Part shown: positions 34,710 to 45,575 of the stretch, one piece after another | How positions within the stretch are numbered: the first letter of the stretch is position 1 | Layout of the letters: each line of letters opens with the position of its first letter | Assembly (NCBI RefSeq): GCF_040869045.1 | Contig: NC_090319.1 | Location: 382,369,601 to 382,433,600 of the forward strand | Reading direction: 5' to 3' | Source: Eurosta solidaginis | Taxonomy: Eukaryota > Arthropoda > Insecta > Diptera > Tephritidae | DNA length: 64,000 nt | Translations under genes and position numbers: made by a program | Notes under the pieces: model-generated | The model's database searches: none | The model's input: the letters and a program-made list of their open reading frames with translations, nothing else | Told to the model about the DNA's origin: nothing

Positions 34710-35310
34710 TAAAATTAAAGAAAAAAAAACTTTTTTAAAAATAAGCTTTTATTATTTTGGTTAATAAAATTAACTAAAAAGTAAACAATAAATTGACTCT
34801 AAAGAAATATAACACTTTATAAGTTCATTGTAAGCTTAAACGATAATTAGGCTTTTTCGTCTGCGACAAAAAAATCTATATTGTACATAATTATATATTT
34901 TTAACATTAAAACTTTACACCTAAATTATTAAAGCTTAGAGTTTATATCACAGTCCTAATTGTTCTAATAAAAGAGTGTTACATTGCGATAGCAAGAAAA
35001 TGAGATCCTAAATGTTCTTAATTATACCATCAAAATTTAACGCGTTTTTTATTAGAACAATTTGGACTGTGATATAAACTCTAAGCTTTAATAATTTAGG
35101 TGTAAAGTTTTAATGTTAAAAATATATAATTATGTACAATATAGATTTTTTTGTCGCAGACGAAAAAGCCTAATTATCGTTTAAGCTTACAATGAACTTA
35201 TAAAGTGTTATATTTCTTTAGAGTCAATTTATTGTTTACTTTTTAGTTAATTTTATTAACCAAAATAATAAAAGCTTATTTTTAAAAAAGTTTTTTTTTC
35301 TTTAATTTTA
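34710..35310. repeat. Near-perfect palindrome, 264-bp arms with 73-bp loop
   Basis: The left arm 34710-34973 and right arm 35047-35310 are reverse complements with a single mismatch that I can find (34957 against 35063, both T). The arms include ataagcttttattattttgg, ggctttttcgtctgcgac and aattattaaagcttagagtt. The spacer is 34974-35046. The sequence just left of the arm (34640-34709) is a diverged direct repeat of the arm's outer 80 bp. A transcript across this would fold into a hairpin. The arms carry no coding frame. Confidence 0.95.
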
Positions 35311-35811
35311 CAATTATGGTCCCTCTGTCCTGCTTTAGACACAGGTTGTTGTCAATGAGGCTATACCGCCTAAAACAAATTCACATCACATATCACACAT
35401 GCGCATCCAGGTATTACACTCAAGTCGCACGTTTCACTTGTAGAGTAAGGCAGCAGGACAACAGTATCTGTAGCAAGGATGCTGTTATATACTTATCATC
35501 ATAGTAGTTAAACTCACATAATTCATGCTGGGTCCATAAGAACATACAAACAAACCCCAATTAATTGCATTTCAACGCATGAAAGTCAAATTCGCGGCAA
35601 AAACAGCAACAGAAATACGCCTAATCATCATCATTATACCATAAAATACAAACAAGTATTTATGAGACCTACATTCATTCAAAAATAAATACAACTACAA
35701 GTGCTCTTTCCATACATAGTTTGTATGTCATTCATTCACGCAGCGATGTGCTTGTTTGGCTGTCAATAATATCTGCTTTTTAGTGAGTTTCGGAATGTAG
35801 TTAAAAATCCC
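35311..35811. other. Interval without a supported gene
   Basis: Spacer DNA; no feature seen. Confidence 0.5.
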
Positions 35812-36100
35812 AACACAGACATCAAGATAGTCCAGCGAATTAAAACGCAGCGGCTCTGCTGGCTAAGCGAACGAGAGATGATGGACCGGCTAAGAAAGTA
35901 TTTTTATCGGAACCCGCCTATGGAAGCAGAGGAAGAGGACGGCGCCTACTTCGCTGGAATGACGAAGTGGAAAGCGATTTAAATACCTTCTGGTGCAACC
36001 AATTGGCGCCAGTTACCTCAGAAAAGAAGTGACTGGCGCCCCTTGTTGAACGGCCACAAGCGCTTAAACGGTTAAGCGTCAATTAAGTAAAGAAGTAAGT
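35812..36100 (+). pseudogene. RTE-type LINE 3' end
   Basis: Sequence parallel to 26930-27215: gacatcaagatagtccagcg (start of the I-V-Q-R-I-K-T-Q-R-L segment), then a decayed R-W-L-G-H region, tatggaagcagaggaagagg, and a terminus gcttaaacggttaagcgtca with a taagtaa-type tail near 36085-36102. All frames are broken. Confidence 0.8.
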
Positions 36101-36136
36101 AATATGTGTATGTATATTTAGGACATATTTAACATT

Positions 36137-36365
36137 AGCCGTGTTTTTTTTCACACGCGTATACGTTTACGTTTGCGCGTGGAAAAAACGCCTATCCTCG
36201 CTTAGATAATGCTTGGGAGACCCATCTAGCGGCAGTGGGTAAATAACTACAGCTACAGCACAGGGTGTGCCGAAAAGCGGAGACGCCACACTCTGATGGT
36301 CATAGGGTATAACATATAGCTGAATCAGTTGCGATGAATTGTGGGCACACATAGAATACATAGAA
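36137..36365. repeat. Direct repeat unit shared with 39105-39345
   Basis: From ttagccgtgtttttt through an acgcgtatacgttt palindromic tract, gataatgcttgggagaccca, catctagcggc, gtataacatatagctgaatc and tgcgatgaattgtgg. The same order recurs at 39105-39345 with about 90% identity by eye. The opening motif also occurs at 38305. Probably the ends or arms of one dispersed element. Confidence 0.7.
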
Positions 36366-36527
36366 TTACGTCCCGATTCTGAGCGTTACCGGTAAAATAG
36401 TACCCAGAACACTATGTAACCGAATATCGTTACCAGTTCTTTTATCCGCTATTCTGGCCCAAGTGGTAACGCTGTCATCACCGAAAAACGCACCAGTGTC
36501 TGTGGAGAAATTTGAAAGGTAGTTTTC

Positions 36528-37822
36528 TTCGCTTTCACGTTTGCCACTTTGGTCCATTTGGAACAAAAATGGTCCCTTCCAACACCATTTAGCCCGCTGG
36601 TCCCTTTTCTTCAATTTTGGTCCTTTTTAGGCAGTAGCCACGATTGGTACTTTTCTTTGTTTTTCACTCAGGTAAAAATTCACAATATTGCCCAAAAATT
36701 TGCCACACTTTCGTTAGCCCACATATAATTTTGAATTTACTTTAATGGAACTCTCACCATAAAAAATTGCTCAGTCCATAAAATGTACCAGAACAATAAC
36801 ATTTCACCTAGGATATAATTTATGTCAGGCATTAAAAAGAAAAGTGTTGGCAAACACATTGCCGTTAATTGTTGATGAAATAACCGACTAATCAAAAAAA
36901 ACCCTTGTTTTAAAATAATATTAATAACGGCTAGATATTTCGATCGGTTATACAACACTATGTTAAATATATGAAAATAAAAATTGCTTCTCGCCTAGCA
37001 TAGCTTATAGCGAGCACTCTGACGTGAGCCTAACACTTTCAAAACTTATACAAAGAAATTCTATACATTACTTTTCGTTTGGCACGTTGATATTTAAATC
37101 TTTCTCACCCAGCTCAATGAGTTCAATGAATTCCAGGACTATTGTGGTGTTAAACCACGCAAGGTAATTGAAAACTAAGTATCTTGGCACAAGAAATATT
37201 TTAACTCGAAGACAGAAGGAAGCAAATGCAAAAGAGATTTGATTTCGGAAGAAATGTTTTCTATAAAATTATTCGCGTAGGTGCTAGCAAAACCCCTGAG
37301 GCCTGGAATCAGAACTCACACTTACTGTATCTAGGCTCTAATATGAAGTTTAAACGTTAAGGGAAAAAGTAAGCATCTATAAAGATAGCATTAACAAAAT
37401 TGCCTAGTTTCATTTATGATTTACTGAGTTTTCCACATACATAGTTCGGCAACACCAGAACGCAAGTTTTGAACCGTTTCTTACTAAAACCTAACTGCAC
37501 TATACATTTTATTTCATTGCAATCAACAACATAATGCTAGAACCAAGAGCTTTGTGACCAAAACTAAGTTCACAACGTTTGGTTGGTGAAAGACAAAAAC
37601 TTATCCTATGTCAAAATATAGTACCATTTTTGGTTGCATGCACATATATTTGTTTGTTCAGCTTGAACTAAAGGAAAGTCTTCATTATGTTTAGTAAAAT
37701 TTTATATGGAAACATCCTAAAATTTTGAATTTTATACTAATAAAATAAAACAAAAATTTGGTCCTTTTTTTGATGAATTTTGGTCCCAAATGAAAACATG
37801 GTGTGGCAACCGTGCTCGCTTT
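36528..37822 (+). mobile_element. hAT-like DNA transposon, 1279 bp, degraded
   Basis: The ends are CACGTTTGCCAC (36536) and, inverted, CACGGTTGCCAC (from 37814). The flanks are TTCGCTTT (36528-36535) and CTCGCTTT (37815-37822), seven of eight matching, so an 8-bp duplication is likely. Subterminal tggtccc motifs recur on both sides. Between 37410 and 37570 the plus strand contains, across frameshifts, a LLSFPH stretch and a QQ/NNIML stretch that resemble the C-terminal dimerisation region of hAT transposases. Stops are many, so it is dead. Confidence 0.65.
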
Positions 37823-38304
37823 ACCGAAAATATCTCACTTGTAGATACGAGGTTAACGAATAAACGGGACGATGTGTATATGCATATTATGCATGATAAG
37901 TTTCTACATAGGTATATTGTAATTTATTCTGTGCAAGTACCTAATAGCTATCTTGAGCCAGATAAATAATTTTGCATGTAAATGCAACAACAACGATTTG
38001 AGCCAGATAAATCCAGATAGAAGTTTGGTTCAATTTGTGAGCCAGATAATTTGTTAATTACTTCTTTTTAGGTTGGCAACGCGGCCTTTAATATACCTAC
38101 TTTTTCAAAAATAGATGTCGCCGCTTAGCCTTTCGCCGTATGAGTTAAATGAAAAAACAGTGGCGACATCTGCCTATCACATTTCACGTGTGCGAAAATT
38201 TCACGACATCTGCTTCTCAAGTCTCTCAATGATCCAGAGCATTCCCGTGAGAATTGAGCGTGAGCCGTAGCTGTAAAACTCACTGAAAGACGGAAAATAT
38301 TAGC
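37823..38304. other. Spacer with small hairpin
   Basis: agatgtcgccgc at 38113 pairs with gtggcgacatct at 38160, a 12-bp stem with a loop of about 35 bases. gagccagata occurs three times between 37955 and 38050. No gene. Confidence 0.45.
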
Positions 38305-40020
38305 CGTGTTTTTTAACACGCGTATATCCGTTTACGCTTAAACTTTATATTGACTGCTAAGGGACAAACTATAAATACACCTCTGAAATTGCTGCGCATA
38401 AATTTTGTCCTAAAATTAAAGGGCAGACTTTTGCCCCAATCCCGTCTTTAGGTCAATTAGAAACGAACAAAGTTTATTTGTGCCAAAGACCCTTTGGTGG
38501 TTATTAATTGTTGCCACATATGCATATACATTCCGAATTCATACTAAAAAAGTAATTTGCTTAGCTGAATGTTGTTATACTGACAAAATACCGGATGTCG
38601 TTCAAACGATGAACTTTTAGCCCGGATCAAACTGTAGCACAGTCCGGTAGCATCAGCGAAATGTCACCCTGTGAAATGCAGCTTAATGACGTGTTGACAG
38701 AGTGACTTTGTTAGCTGTTTCATTTATCATTATCCTGACTAAATACTGGGAATCCTTCAAACGGTTAAGCACTTACACCAACAACAGTAGAAAGTAGAAC
38801 ATAAGCTGTGGCCACAAGAAATAACAGCCAAAGTCATTTGTAAGCGTTTTTTATGGCAAAACAGCTTAAGTAATAATATAATTTGCAGAAAAAAGCCAAA
38901 CTGTATATAATAGCTTTTGGTATTATACCCACGAAAATAGCCGCATAATTTTTTACCCACAAAAGTAGGTGGTTACATCGAAATAACCACACAACAGCTG
39001 TTGTGTAGAAAAAGGCAAAACTGAAAAATAAAGAATTGTAAACGCAAATAAGTAAAAATAATAGTAAAAAGTGTTGCCTCTTGCTATGCATATTTGTTTA
39101 TAGCCGAGTTTTTTAACACATACGTTTCGTTTGCGCGTGTAAAAAAACGCGTATCTTCGCTTAGATAATGCTTAGGAGACCCATCTAGCGGCTGTGGTTA
39201 AACAACTAGCTACAGCAACACGGTGTACCGAAAAGCGTAGTCGCAACGCTCTGATGGCCATAGGGTATAACATATAGCTGAATCAGTTGCGATGAATTGT
39301 GGACACACATAGCACATAGAATACATAGAATTAGTGTAGAGGGTGAAACAAAGACACATATTTCAGTTACATCTGAGTATAATGCGTATTGAAATTTAGT
39401 AGGACAAATTTTATTTATGCGCAGCAATTTGAGAGGTGTATTTAAAGTTTGTCGCTAAGCATCCATATAAAGTTTAAGCGTAAACGCCGCGTAGTATAGA
39501 AAAGTAAAAAAAACAGCTATTATATACAGTTTGGCTTTTTTCTGCAAATTATATTATTACTTAAGCTGTTTTGCCATAAAAAACGCTTACAAATGACTTT
39601 GGCTGTTATTTCTTGTGGCCACAGCTTATGTTCTACTTTCTCCTGTTGTTGGTGTAAGTGCTTAACCGTTTGAAGGATTCCCAGTATTTTGTCAGGATAA
39701 TGATAAATGAAACAGCTAACAAAGTCACTCTGTCAACACGTCATTAAGCTGCATTTCACAGGGTGACATTTCGCTGATGCTACGAACTGTGCTACACTTT
39801 GATCCGGGCTAAAAGTTCACCGTTTGAACGACTCCCGGTATTTTGTCAGTATAACAACATTCAGCTAAGCAAATTACTTTTTTAGTATGAATTCGGAATG
39901 TATATGCATATGTGACAACAATTAATAACCACCAAAGGCTCTTTGGCACAAATAAACTTTGTTCGTTTCTAATTGACCTAAAGACGGGATTGGGGCAAAA
40001 GTCTGCCCTTTAATTTTAAG
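38305..40020. repeat. Nested inverted-repeat cluster with 506-bp arms
   Basis: Arms 38410-38915 and 39515-40020 are inverted copies of each other at roughly 96% identity by eye, sharing gtctttaggtcaattagaaa, gtttatttgtgccaaag, aatgacgtgttgacagagtg and tgtggccacaagaaataaca. A second inverted pair lies beside them (38320-38409 against 39395-39497), in the same left-to-right order rather than mirrored. The spacer holds the 39105-39345 direct repeat. This indicates nested insertions or a rearranged foldback element. No gene was found in it. Confidence 0.8.
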
Positions 40021-40112
40021 CATGGGTATATTGAGAGGAGCTTGGAATTTTTTTCCGATCCTTCCAAATACAGCCGACTTTATTTGTTGTAACTTAGTTA
40101 TTTGGCATCCCA
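39976..40112 (+). mobile_element. Truncated copy of the 3318-type hAT-like MITE
   Basis: gggattggggcaaaagtctg, then a decayed taaatttaaag segment, gagaggagcttgg, gatccttccaaatacagccg and gtaacttagttatttggc follow the left arm of the 3318 MITE in order. The copy is cut at 40113 by a family A repeat. Confidence 0.65.
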
Positions 40113-40113
40113 T

Positions 40114-41290
40114 TTTTATGCTCAGCTGAGCAGAGCTCACAGAGTATATTAACTTTGTTCGCATAACGGTAATCCGTAATGGCATAAACTAATCGAGATA
40201 GATATAGACTTCTATATACATATCAAAATGATGTGGGTGAAAAAAGAAATTCATTTAGCCATGTCCGTCCGTCCGTCTGTAAACACGATAACTTGAGTAA
40301 ATTTTAAGGTATCTTGATGAAATTTGGTATGTAGGTTCCTAGGCACTCATCTCAGATCGCTATTTAAAATGAACGTAATCGAAAATTTCGAAAAACCGAA
40401 AAAGTGCGATAATTCATTACCAAAGACGGGTAAAGCGATGAAACTTGGAAGGCGTGTTGACCTTATGACGCAAAACAGAAAATTAGTAAATTTTTGGAAA
40501 ATGGGCGTGGCACCGCCCACTTTTAAAAGAAGGTAATTTAAAAGTTTTGCAAGCTGTAATTTGGCAGTCGTTGAAGATATCATGATGAAATTTGGCAGGA
40601 ACGTTGCTCCTACTACTATATGTGCGATAAATAAAAATTAGCAAATTCGGATGACGAACACGCCCACTTTTAAAAAAAAAATTTTTTAAGTCAAATTTTA
40701 ACAAAAAATTTAAAATCTGTACAGTATATAAGTAAATTATGTCAACATTCAACTCCAGTAATGATATGGTGCAACCAAATACAAAAATAAAACAAAATCA
40801 CAAAATGGGCGTGGCTCCGCCCTTTTTCATTTAGTTCGTCTAGAATACTTTTAAGGCCATAAGTCGAACTAAATTTTACCAATCCTTCTGAAATTTGGTG
40901 TGTGCATAGATCTATGACGATAACTGTTTTCTGTGAAAATGGACGAAATCGGTTAAAGCCACGCCCAGTTTTTATACACAGTCGACCGTCTGTCCTTCCG
41001 CTCGGCCGTTAACACGATAACTTCAGCAAAAATCGATATATCTTTACTTAACTTAGTTCACGTACTTATTTGAACTCACTTTATCTTGGTATAAAATATG
41101 GCCGAAATACGACTATGACCACGCCCACTTTTGCGATATCGAAAATTACGAAAAATGAAAAAAATGCCATAATTTTGTACCAAATATGAAAAAAGAGATG
41201 AAACTTTGTAATTGTATTGGTCTATTGACGCAAGATGAAACTTTAGAAAAAACTTTGTAAAATGGGTGTGAAACCTACCATATTAAGTAC
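40114..41290 (+). repeat. Family A interspersed repeat, plus orientation, 3'-truncated
   Basis: Begins ttttatgctcagctgagcag, with gtccgtccgtccgtctg near 40264, gggcgtggcaccgcccactt near 40503, gggcgtggctccgccctttt near 40806 and cgcccacttttgcgatatcg near 41123. It stops at catattaagta, where a minus-strand copy starts one base later. Confidence 0.9.
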
Positions 41291-41291
41291 A

Positions 41292-42223
41292 AACAAGTAA
41301 GGAAGGTTAAGTTCGGGTGTAACCGAACATTACATACTCAGTTGAGAGCTATGGTGGCAACATAAGGGAAAATAACCATGTAGGAAAATGAACCGAGGGA
41401 AACCCTGGAATGTGTTTGTATGACATGTGTATCAAATGAAAGGCATTAAAGAGTATTTTAAGAGGGAGAGGGCCATAGTTCTATAGGTCGACACCATTTA
41501 GGGATATCGCCATAAAGGTGGATCAGGGTTGACTCTAGAATTTGTTTGTACGATATGGGTATCAAATGAAAGGTGTTAATGAGGGTTTTAAAAGGGCGTG
41601 GTGGTAGTTGTATATGTGAAGGCGTTTTCGAGATATCGACCAAAATGTGGACCAGGGTGACCCAGACCATCATCTGTCGGGTACCGCTAATTTATTTTTA
41701 TATGTAATACCACGAACAGTATTCCTGCCAAGATTCCAAGGGCTTTTGATTTCGCTTTGCAGAACTTTTTAATTTTCTTCTACTTAATATGGTAGGTGTC
41801 ACACCCATTTTACAAAGATTTTTTCTAAAGTTATATTTTGCGTCAATAAACCAATCCAGTTACCATGTTTCATCCTTTTTTTGTATTTAGTATAGAATTA
41901 TGGCATTTTTTCATTTTTCGTAATTTTCGATATCGAAAAAGTGAGCGTGGTCATTGTCGGATTTCGGCCACTTTTTACACCAATACAAAGTGAGTTCAAA
42001 TAAATACGTGAACTGAGCTTAGTAAAGATATATCGATTTTTGCTCAAGTTATCGTGTTAACGGCCGAGCGGAAGGACATGGCTCAATCAAATTTTTTTTC
42101 GATACTGATGATTTTGATATATGGAAGTCTATATCTATCTCGATTCCTTTATAACTGTACAACCAACCGTTATCCAATCAAAGTTAATTTACTCTGTGAA
42201 CTCTGCTCAACTGAATATAAATA
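41292..42223 (-). repeat. Family A interspersed repeat, minus orientation, internally deleted
   Basis: It starts with the 3' terminus in reverse (aacaagtaaggaaggttaag, ttcgggtgtaaccgaac) and continues through ccatattaag and cgaaaaagtgagcgtggtc. It jumps at 42060 (gttaacggccgagcgg joined to aaggacatggctca) to the 5' terminus, ending ctctgctcaactgaatata. Together with the preceding copy it forms a 3'-to-3' inverted pair. Confidence 0.9.
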
Positions 42224-42224
42224 T

Positions 42225-42509
42225 AATATCCGAGCAGGCTCTTCGTGAAAAGTCTAGACCCTTGGAGAAATATGCGAACGATTCAACAGAGAGTATAAAA
42301 GCAGCGCAAGCTGAGCAATAATCAATCAGTTTGATTTTAAACGCTATAATTGACGAACGCAAGCATTGTAATTGTGTAGTACTGCTGCCAAAATAGTGTA
42401 AATAAAGAATATTTTGCTATACTGAATACACGAGTTATTTATTCAACAGGTCAGAGATTAGAACTATAACAAGAAGTGCGGAATACAAACAATTCCCAAA
42501 ACTCACAAC
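42225..42509 (+). mobile_element. LTR fragment of a gypsy-like retrotransposon
   Basis: A TATAAAAG box near 42295, tcaatcagtttg downstream, aataaagaatatttt as polyadenylation signal near 42402 and gagttatttattcaaca near 42432 follow the U3-R-U5 order of the solo LTRs at 6419, 60773 and 62238, but in plus orientation. The end is near ctcacaaca (about 42508). The beginning is unclear, so it is probably truncated by the family A repeat to its left. Confidence 0.75.
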
Positions 42510-42812
42510 AGTAAGCTCGTGCCAAAAAACAAATGGTGATAACCCAAAAAAATATCATATAATCACTTTTCTATCAACGTTGAATCACTGTTGCGGACTG
42601 AAATCACTATTAGGAGCTGCAGCGCTTCCAAATAATGAAATTTTAGCCCTAACCTAAAAAGAATCATAGGACTTTCATAGATATATTAATATAGGGAGTT
42701 TTAGTTAATTTTGGCAAACTGAATACCTCCGTAAGATATAGTTTAGATATAAATGACCAATTTTTATAATTTTGTAGTCATGAAAGCAACAATTTTTTTA
42801 TGTGCTAATATC
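42510..42812. other. Short AT-rich spacer
   Basis: No feature. Confidence 0.5.
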
Positions 42813-43212
42813 TTGTTGTTGTTGTTGTTGTTGTAGCGATAAGGACACTCCCCGAAGGCTTTGGGGAGTGTTACCGATATTGATGGTCCTTTGCCGGATG
42901 CAGATCCGGTACGTTCCGGTACCAAGCCCGACCAAATCGGGTATGATGTGTTATGACTACATGCGACCTTCTTGGCCATAACGCCATCCCACCCCCTAGA
43001 TCCATGAGAAGTTCGGGGTCGCCAGAGCTTCCGCTGATAATGAAACAGGATTCGCCACGGATAGGTGAGGTTGACAATTGGGTTTGGAGAAGCTATATAT
43101 TGCGATGGCAACCTGAAAAGTTTGCGCTACACAACCCCTTGCATCTGGCACTTTAGTCGCCTCTTACGAAAGGCATACCTACCTCGGGTATATTCTGACC
43201 CGCTAACCCGCT
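42813..43212 (+). repeat. (GTT)n-headed dispersed repeat
   Basis: A (TTG)n run at 42813-42833 leads into tagcgataaggacactcccc, ggtcctttgccggatgcaga, tccggtacgttccggtacca, gaaacaggattcgccacgga, gtgaggttgacaattgggtt and finally agtcgcctcttacgaaaggc with gggtatattctgacccgct. Frames on both strands here are incidental. I remember this block as abundant in tephritid genomes; that is unverified. It includes an inverted short repeat (cactccccgaaggctttggggagtg). Confidence 0.75.
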
Positions 43213-44289
43213 GGAAGACGTCTTCTACTTCTTGTAAGAGTGCTTCGCCCCTTCCAATAGGTGTTATCACCCAAAAATAGTCTGCAATATCCTCTAACGA
43301 AGGTCAAGGAAACTGCAGTTTCGAAAGGGTTGAACCGAAGAGACATGTGAAAATTTCGCATCCTGTATGGGAAAAGCACGATTGTAAGTGAAATGTGTGG
43401 ACAATGCAGGGAGAGAAAAATAGGGGAAAGGAAATGAAAATCAAGAAAAGAAATGTAAAAAAGGAAAGGAAAAGGGAGGACCGAAACCAGACTGAGGCCA
43501 GAACCGAAAGCAGAGCCCACACCGACACGGAACTTCTTCAAATTAAGAGTATAGAAAGCGAAACAGTAGCATGCAGCTTTCTAGAATATAGCTTTGGATC
43601 GACTATGCGTACAATTAATCGGCGAGGATACATTTTTCTCGAAGACGGTGGACGCATTTTTCTCGAAGGCCTGTTGAAAATGTTTTGAGAAGGTTAGCCT
43701 GCTATCCAGCCTCACTTCTTGGTATTTCGTAAAGTTTAGTGATTTTACTTGTTAGCGCCCAGCGACAATATGTGGGAATTCGTCTTATTTTAGTCGTCGA
43801 TATTTTAGGAAGTCCCTTTATACGAAAAGTTGATACGGGTCAAGCATATCATCTAACCCGACATAGTTAAACCTATTTTTGACGTGTTGCTTTGTGAAAG
43901 GCTGCCTTGGCTTTTCTTGCAACCACAATTGTTTACCTCTCTAAGATCTTTTGCAAGGCATTAAGTAATTGCACTCATTCCTTAAGTGGCGCATAGTATT
44001 TTCCACCGTATCGTCCATCGCTTGCTTAATATAGACCAACTTTCGAGCTCCTGCTTCTGTAACAGTACAGGACGTTGTAGTATCAACCACTCTCATTAGA
44101 GCATCTCTTCCAATTTAAGGTGAGCAGCTCTTTACTATTCCTACAAATTGACGGACATAGCCTTTTCATTGCAGCAATACGCTCATAGGACTTGACTGCC
44201 GAGGAGCAACCGCGTTTCAGAGAAATTTTCGGCTGCTTGTTCGCTTGAGTCGGGCACCTTTGGTCTACTACCACTTCTTCTATACCTCG
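43213..44289 (-). other. Unassigned interval with coding-like minus-strand text
   Basis: Between about 44130 and 43955 the minus strand can be read as one open frame of about 57 codons: DALMRVVDTTTSCTVTEAGA, then RKLVYIKQAMDDTVENTMRH, then a Cys. It then meets a stop. An adjacent frame (44083-44274) has similar protein-like composition. No family was recognised. It could be an old transposon or host exon. Confidence 0.25.
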
Positions 44290-44800
44290 GCCACTCGAAA
44301 CTTTTTCGAATACGTCCCAAAACTAAGACAAACGCAATTCCAAAACTGTGCTGAAATAAGCCTTAAATTATTTCGAAAACAATCCTTAAATCCAGCAAAA
44401 GCAATCCGGAAACAGCTTCATAACCATCCAGAAATTTTTTCATGAAATTATTTCCAAATAATTCCGTAGTAGTTCTAAAATGATCAGGAAATAGTGGCGA
44501 AATAAATACGGCATTGTGAGAAGTTGATCTCTAAAATATACTGAAATCTATTCTGGAATAATCCGGGGTGGGTTCCGATATAATCACGGTAGGTTGAACT
44601 CTCCGGCCAATAAAGACCTCACAAAGATTGAATGTGTTTACAGCGTTATTAAATCAATCCTAAATATTCTGGAGATATTTCCGAAATGATATATCAGTGG
44701 AGAAACTATCGTTTCAATATGTTCACCAAACAGTTCCGAAAAGATTACTGAATTGGTTTCGAATTTATTCGAAAATTCAGATTAAAAACAATTGGTCCCA
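44290..44800. repeat. Second decayed relative of the 89-bp CCGAAA array
   Basis: Recurrent gtcccaaaac, ttccaaaactgtgctgaaat, atttcgaaaacaatcc, ttctaaaatgatcagg, aaatattctggagatatttc and agttccgaaaagattac phrases match decayed units of the 50925-53175 array. Divergence is about that of the 14100-14790 stretch. Confidence 0.55.
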
Positions 44801-44984
44801 GTAAATTATACGACCTCTTAAATAAAATTTCTTCTTGATAATTTATTATTTTTAAGGCAAAACAACTATTTAACATTTCAAAAATTAAATAATAATTTAT
44901 CGAAACGTTCTGAAGAAGAAGAATTGGAAGTTGGGCATGATTGGTTATTTATACTACAGGGAGTTTTATCCACCCACAGCCAAA

Positions 44985-45531
44985 CTAAAAAGGAAAAAAA
45001 GGAATTAATTTACTGAATAAATAGATCCACAATTTTATTTTACAAAACCTACATTGACCAGTATTACAGGCATATTTCAACCATTCACATTTACTTGGGA
45101 AAGTGCAAAATCCTTTGTCACTATACGCACAGATGGTTTCATTTGGTGCTTGTGAGCAATCATTTGCGCAAAAAGGTTGACATGCTTCTTTGGATACCTC
45201 TTCAATCACTATTTGTAGAATATATAAAATATAATTTAAGTTATATATAATATAATTCAAGAAACTTACTGGGGCGATCCTCTTGCCAAAGATCACAGTT
45301 TTGTTGTTTGAAAAAACACCTGTTCACAAAAAAACTGCACTGGTTCTTTTCGTTTAGGTACCATACCAAATCTATTATTACGTTCGCACAATAATTAATA
45401 TGACCTGGTCTACATGAAGGAGGTGGTGGTGGTTTAGATGATGTTAAACCTGATATTGGATCACCCAACACAACTTGCACCGCAAATGTAGCCGATAGCG
45501 CTAAAGAACAAAACACTTGAACAGAAATCAT
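44985..45531 (-). CDS. Secreted cysteine-rich protein with two Kazal-like segments (two exons)
   Basis: Exon 1 is 45531-45270 and exon 2 is 45208-44985 on the minus strand. The 61-bp intron has a consensus donor (ccca|gtaagt) and acceptor (acaaatag). The joined frame encodes 161 residues. Residues 1-23 form a signal peptide (MISVQVFCSLALSATFAVQ and onward). A PPPPP run at 34-38 precedes two cysteine-rich parts: 40-79, whose last three Cys fit a partial Kazal pattern (C-x6-C-x6-C), and 97-140, with C-x3-C-x3-C-x7-C and a C-E-W-L-K-Y-A-C end like a Kazal domain with an extra cysteine. Kazal-type proteins usually inhibit serine proteases; in flies many are seminal or salivary secretions, which is my inference for tissue. 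A TATA-like taataaaag (45569-45561) lies about 25 bp above a tcagt initiator just before the ATG. The last 20 residues are hydrophobic and follow the final expected Cys, suggesting a lost stop codon. Confidence 0.85.
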
Positions 45532-45552
45532 TATCGTACTGAATTCGCTGAT

Positions 45553-45575
45553 CGGTTGAGCTTTTATTAAGAAAG
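45553..45575 (-). promoter_or_regulatory. TATA-like box of the Kazal-like gene
   Basis: On the minus strand ttaataaaagc (45570-45560) lies about 25 bases upstream of ttcagtac (45543-45536), an insect initiator-like motif. The start codon is at 45531. The short leader suits a compact secreted-protein gene. Confidence 0.4.

Noticed and set aside
42764..43111. Overlapping frames on both strands in the (GTT)n repeat
   Set aside because: The repeat is dispersed and both strands are open by composition.
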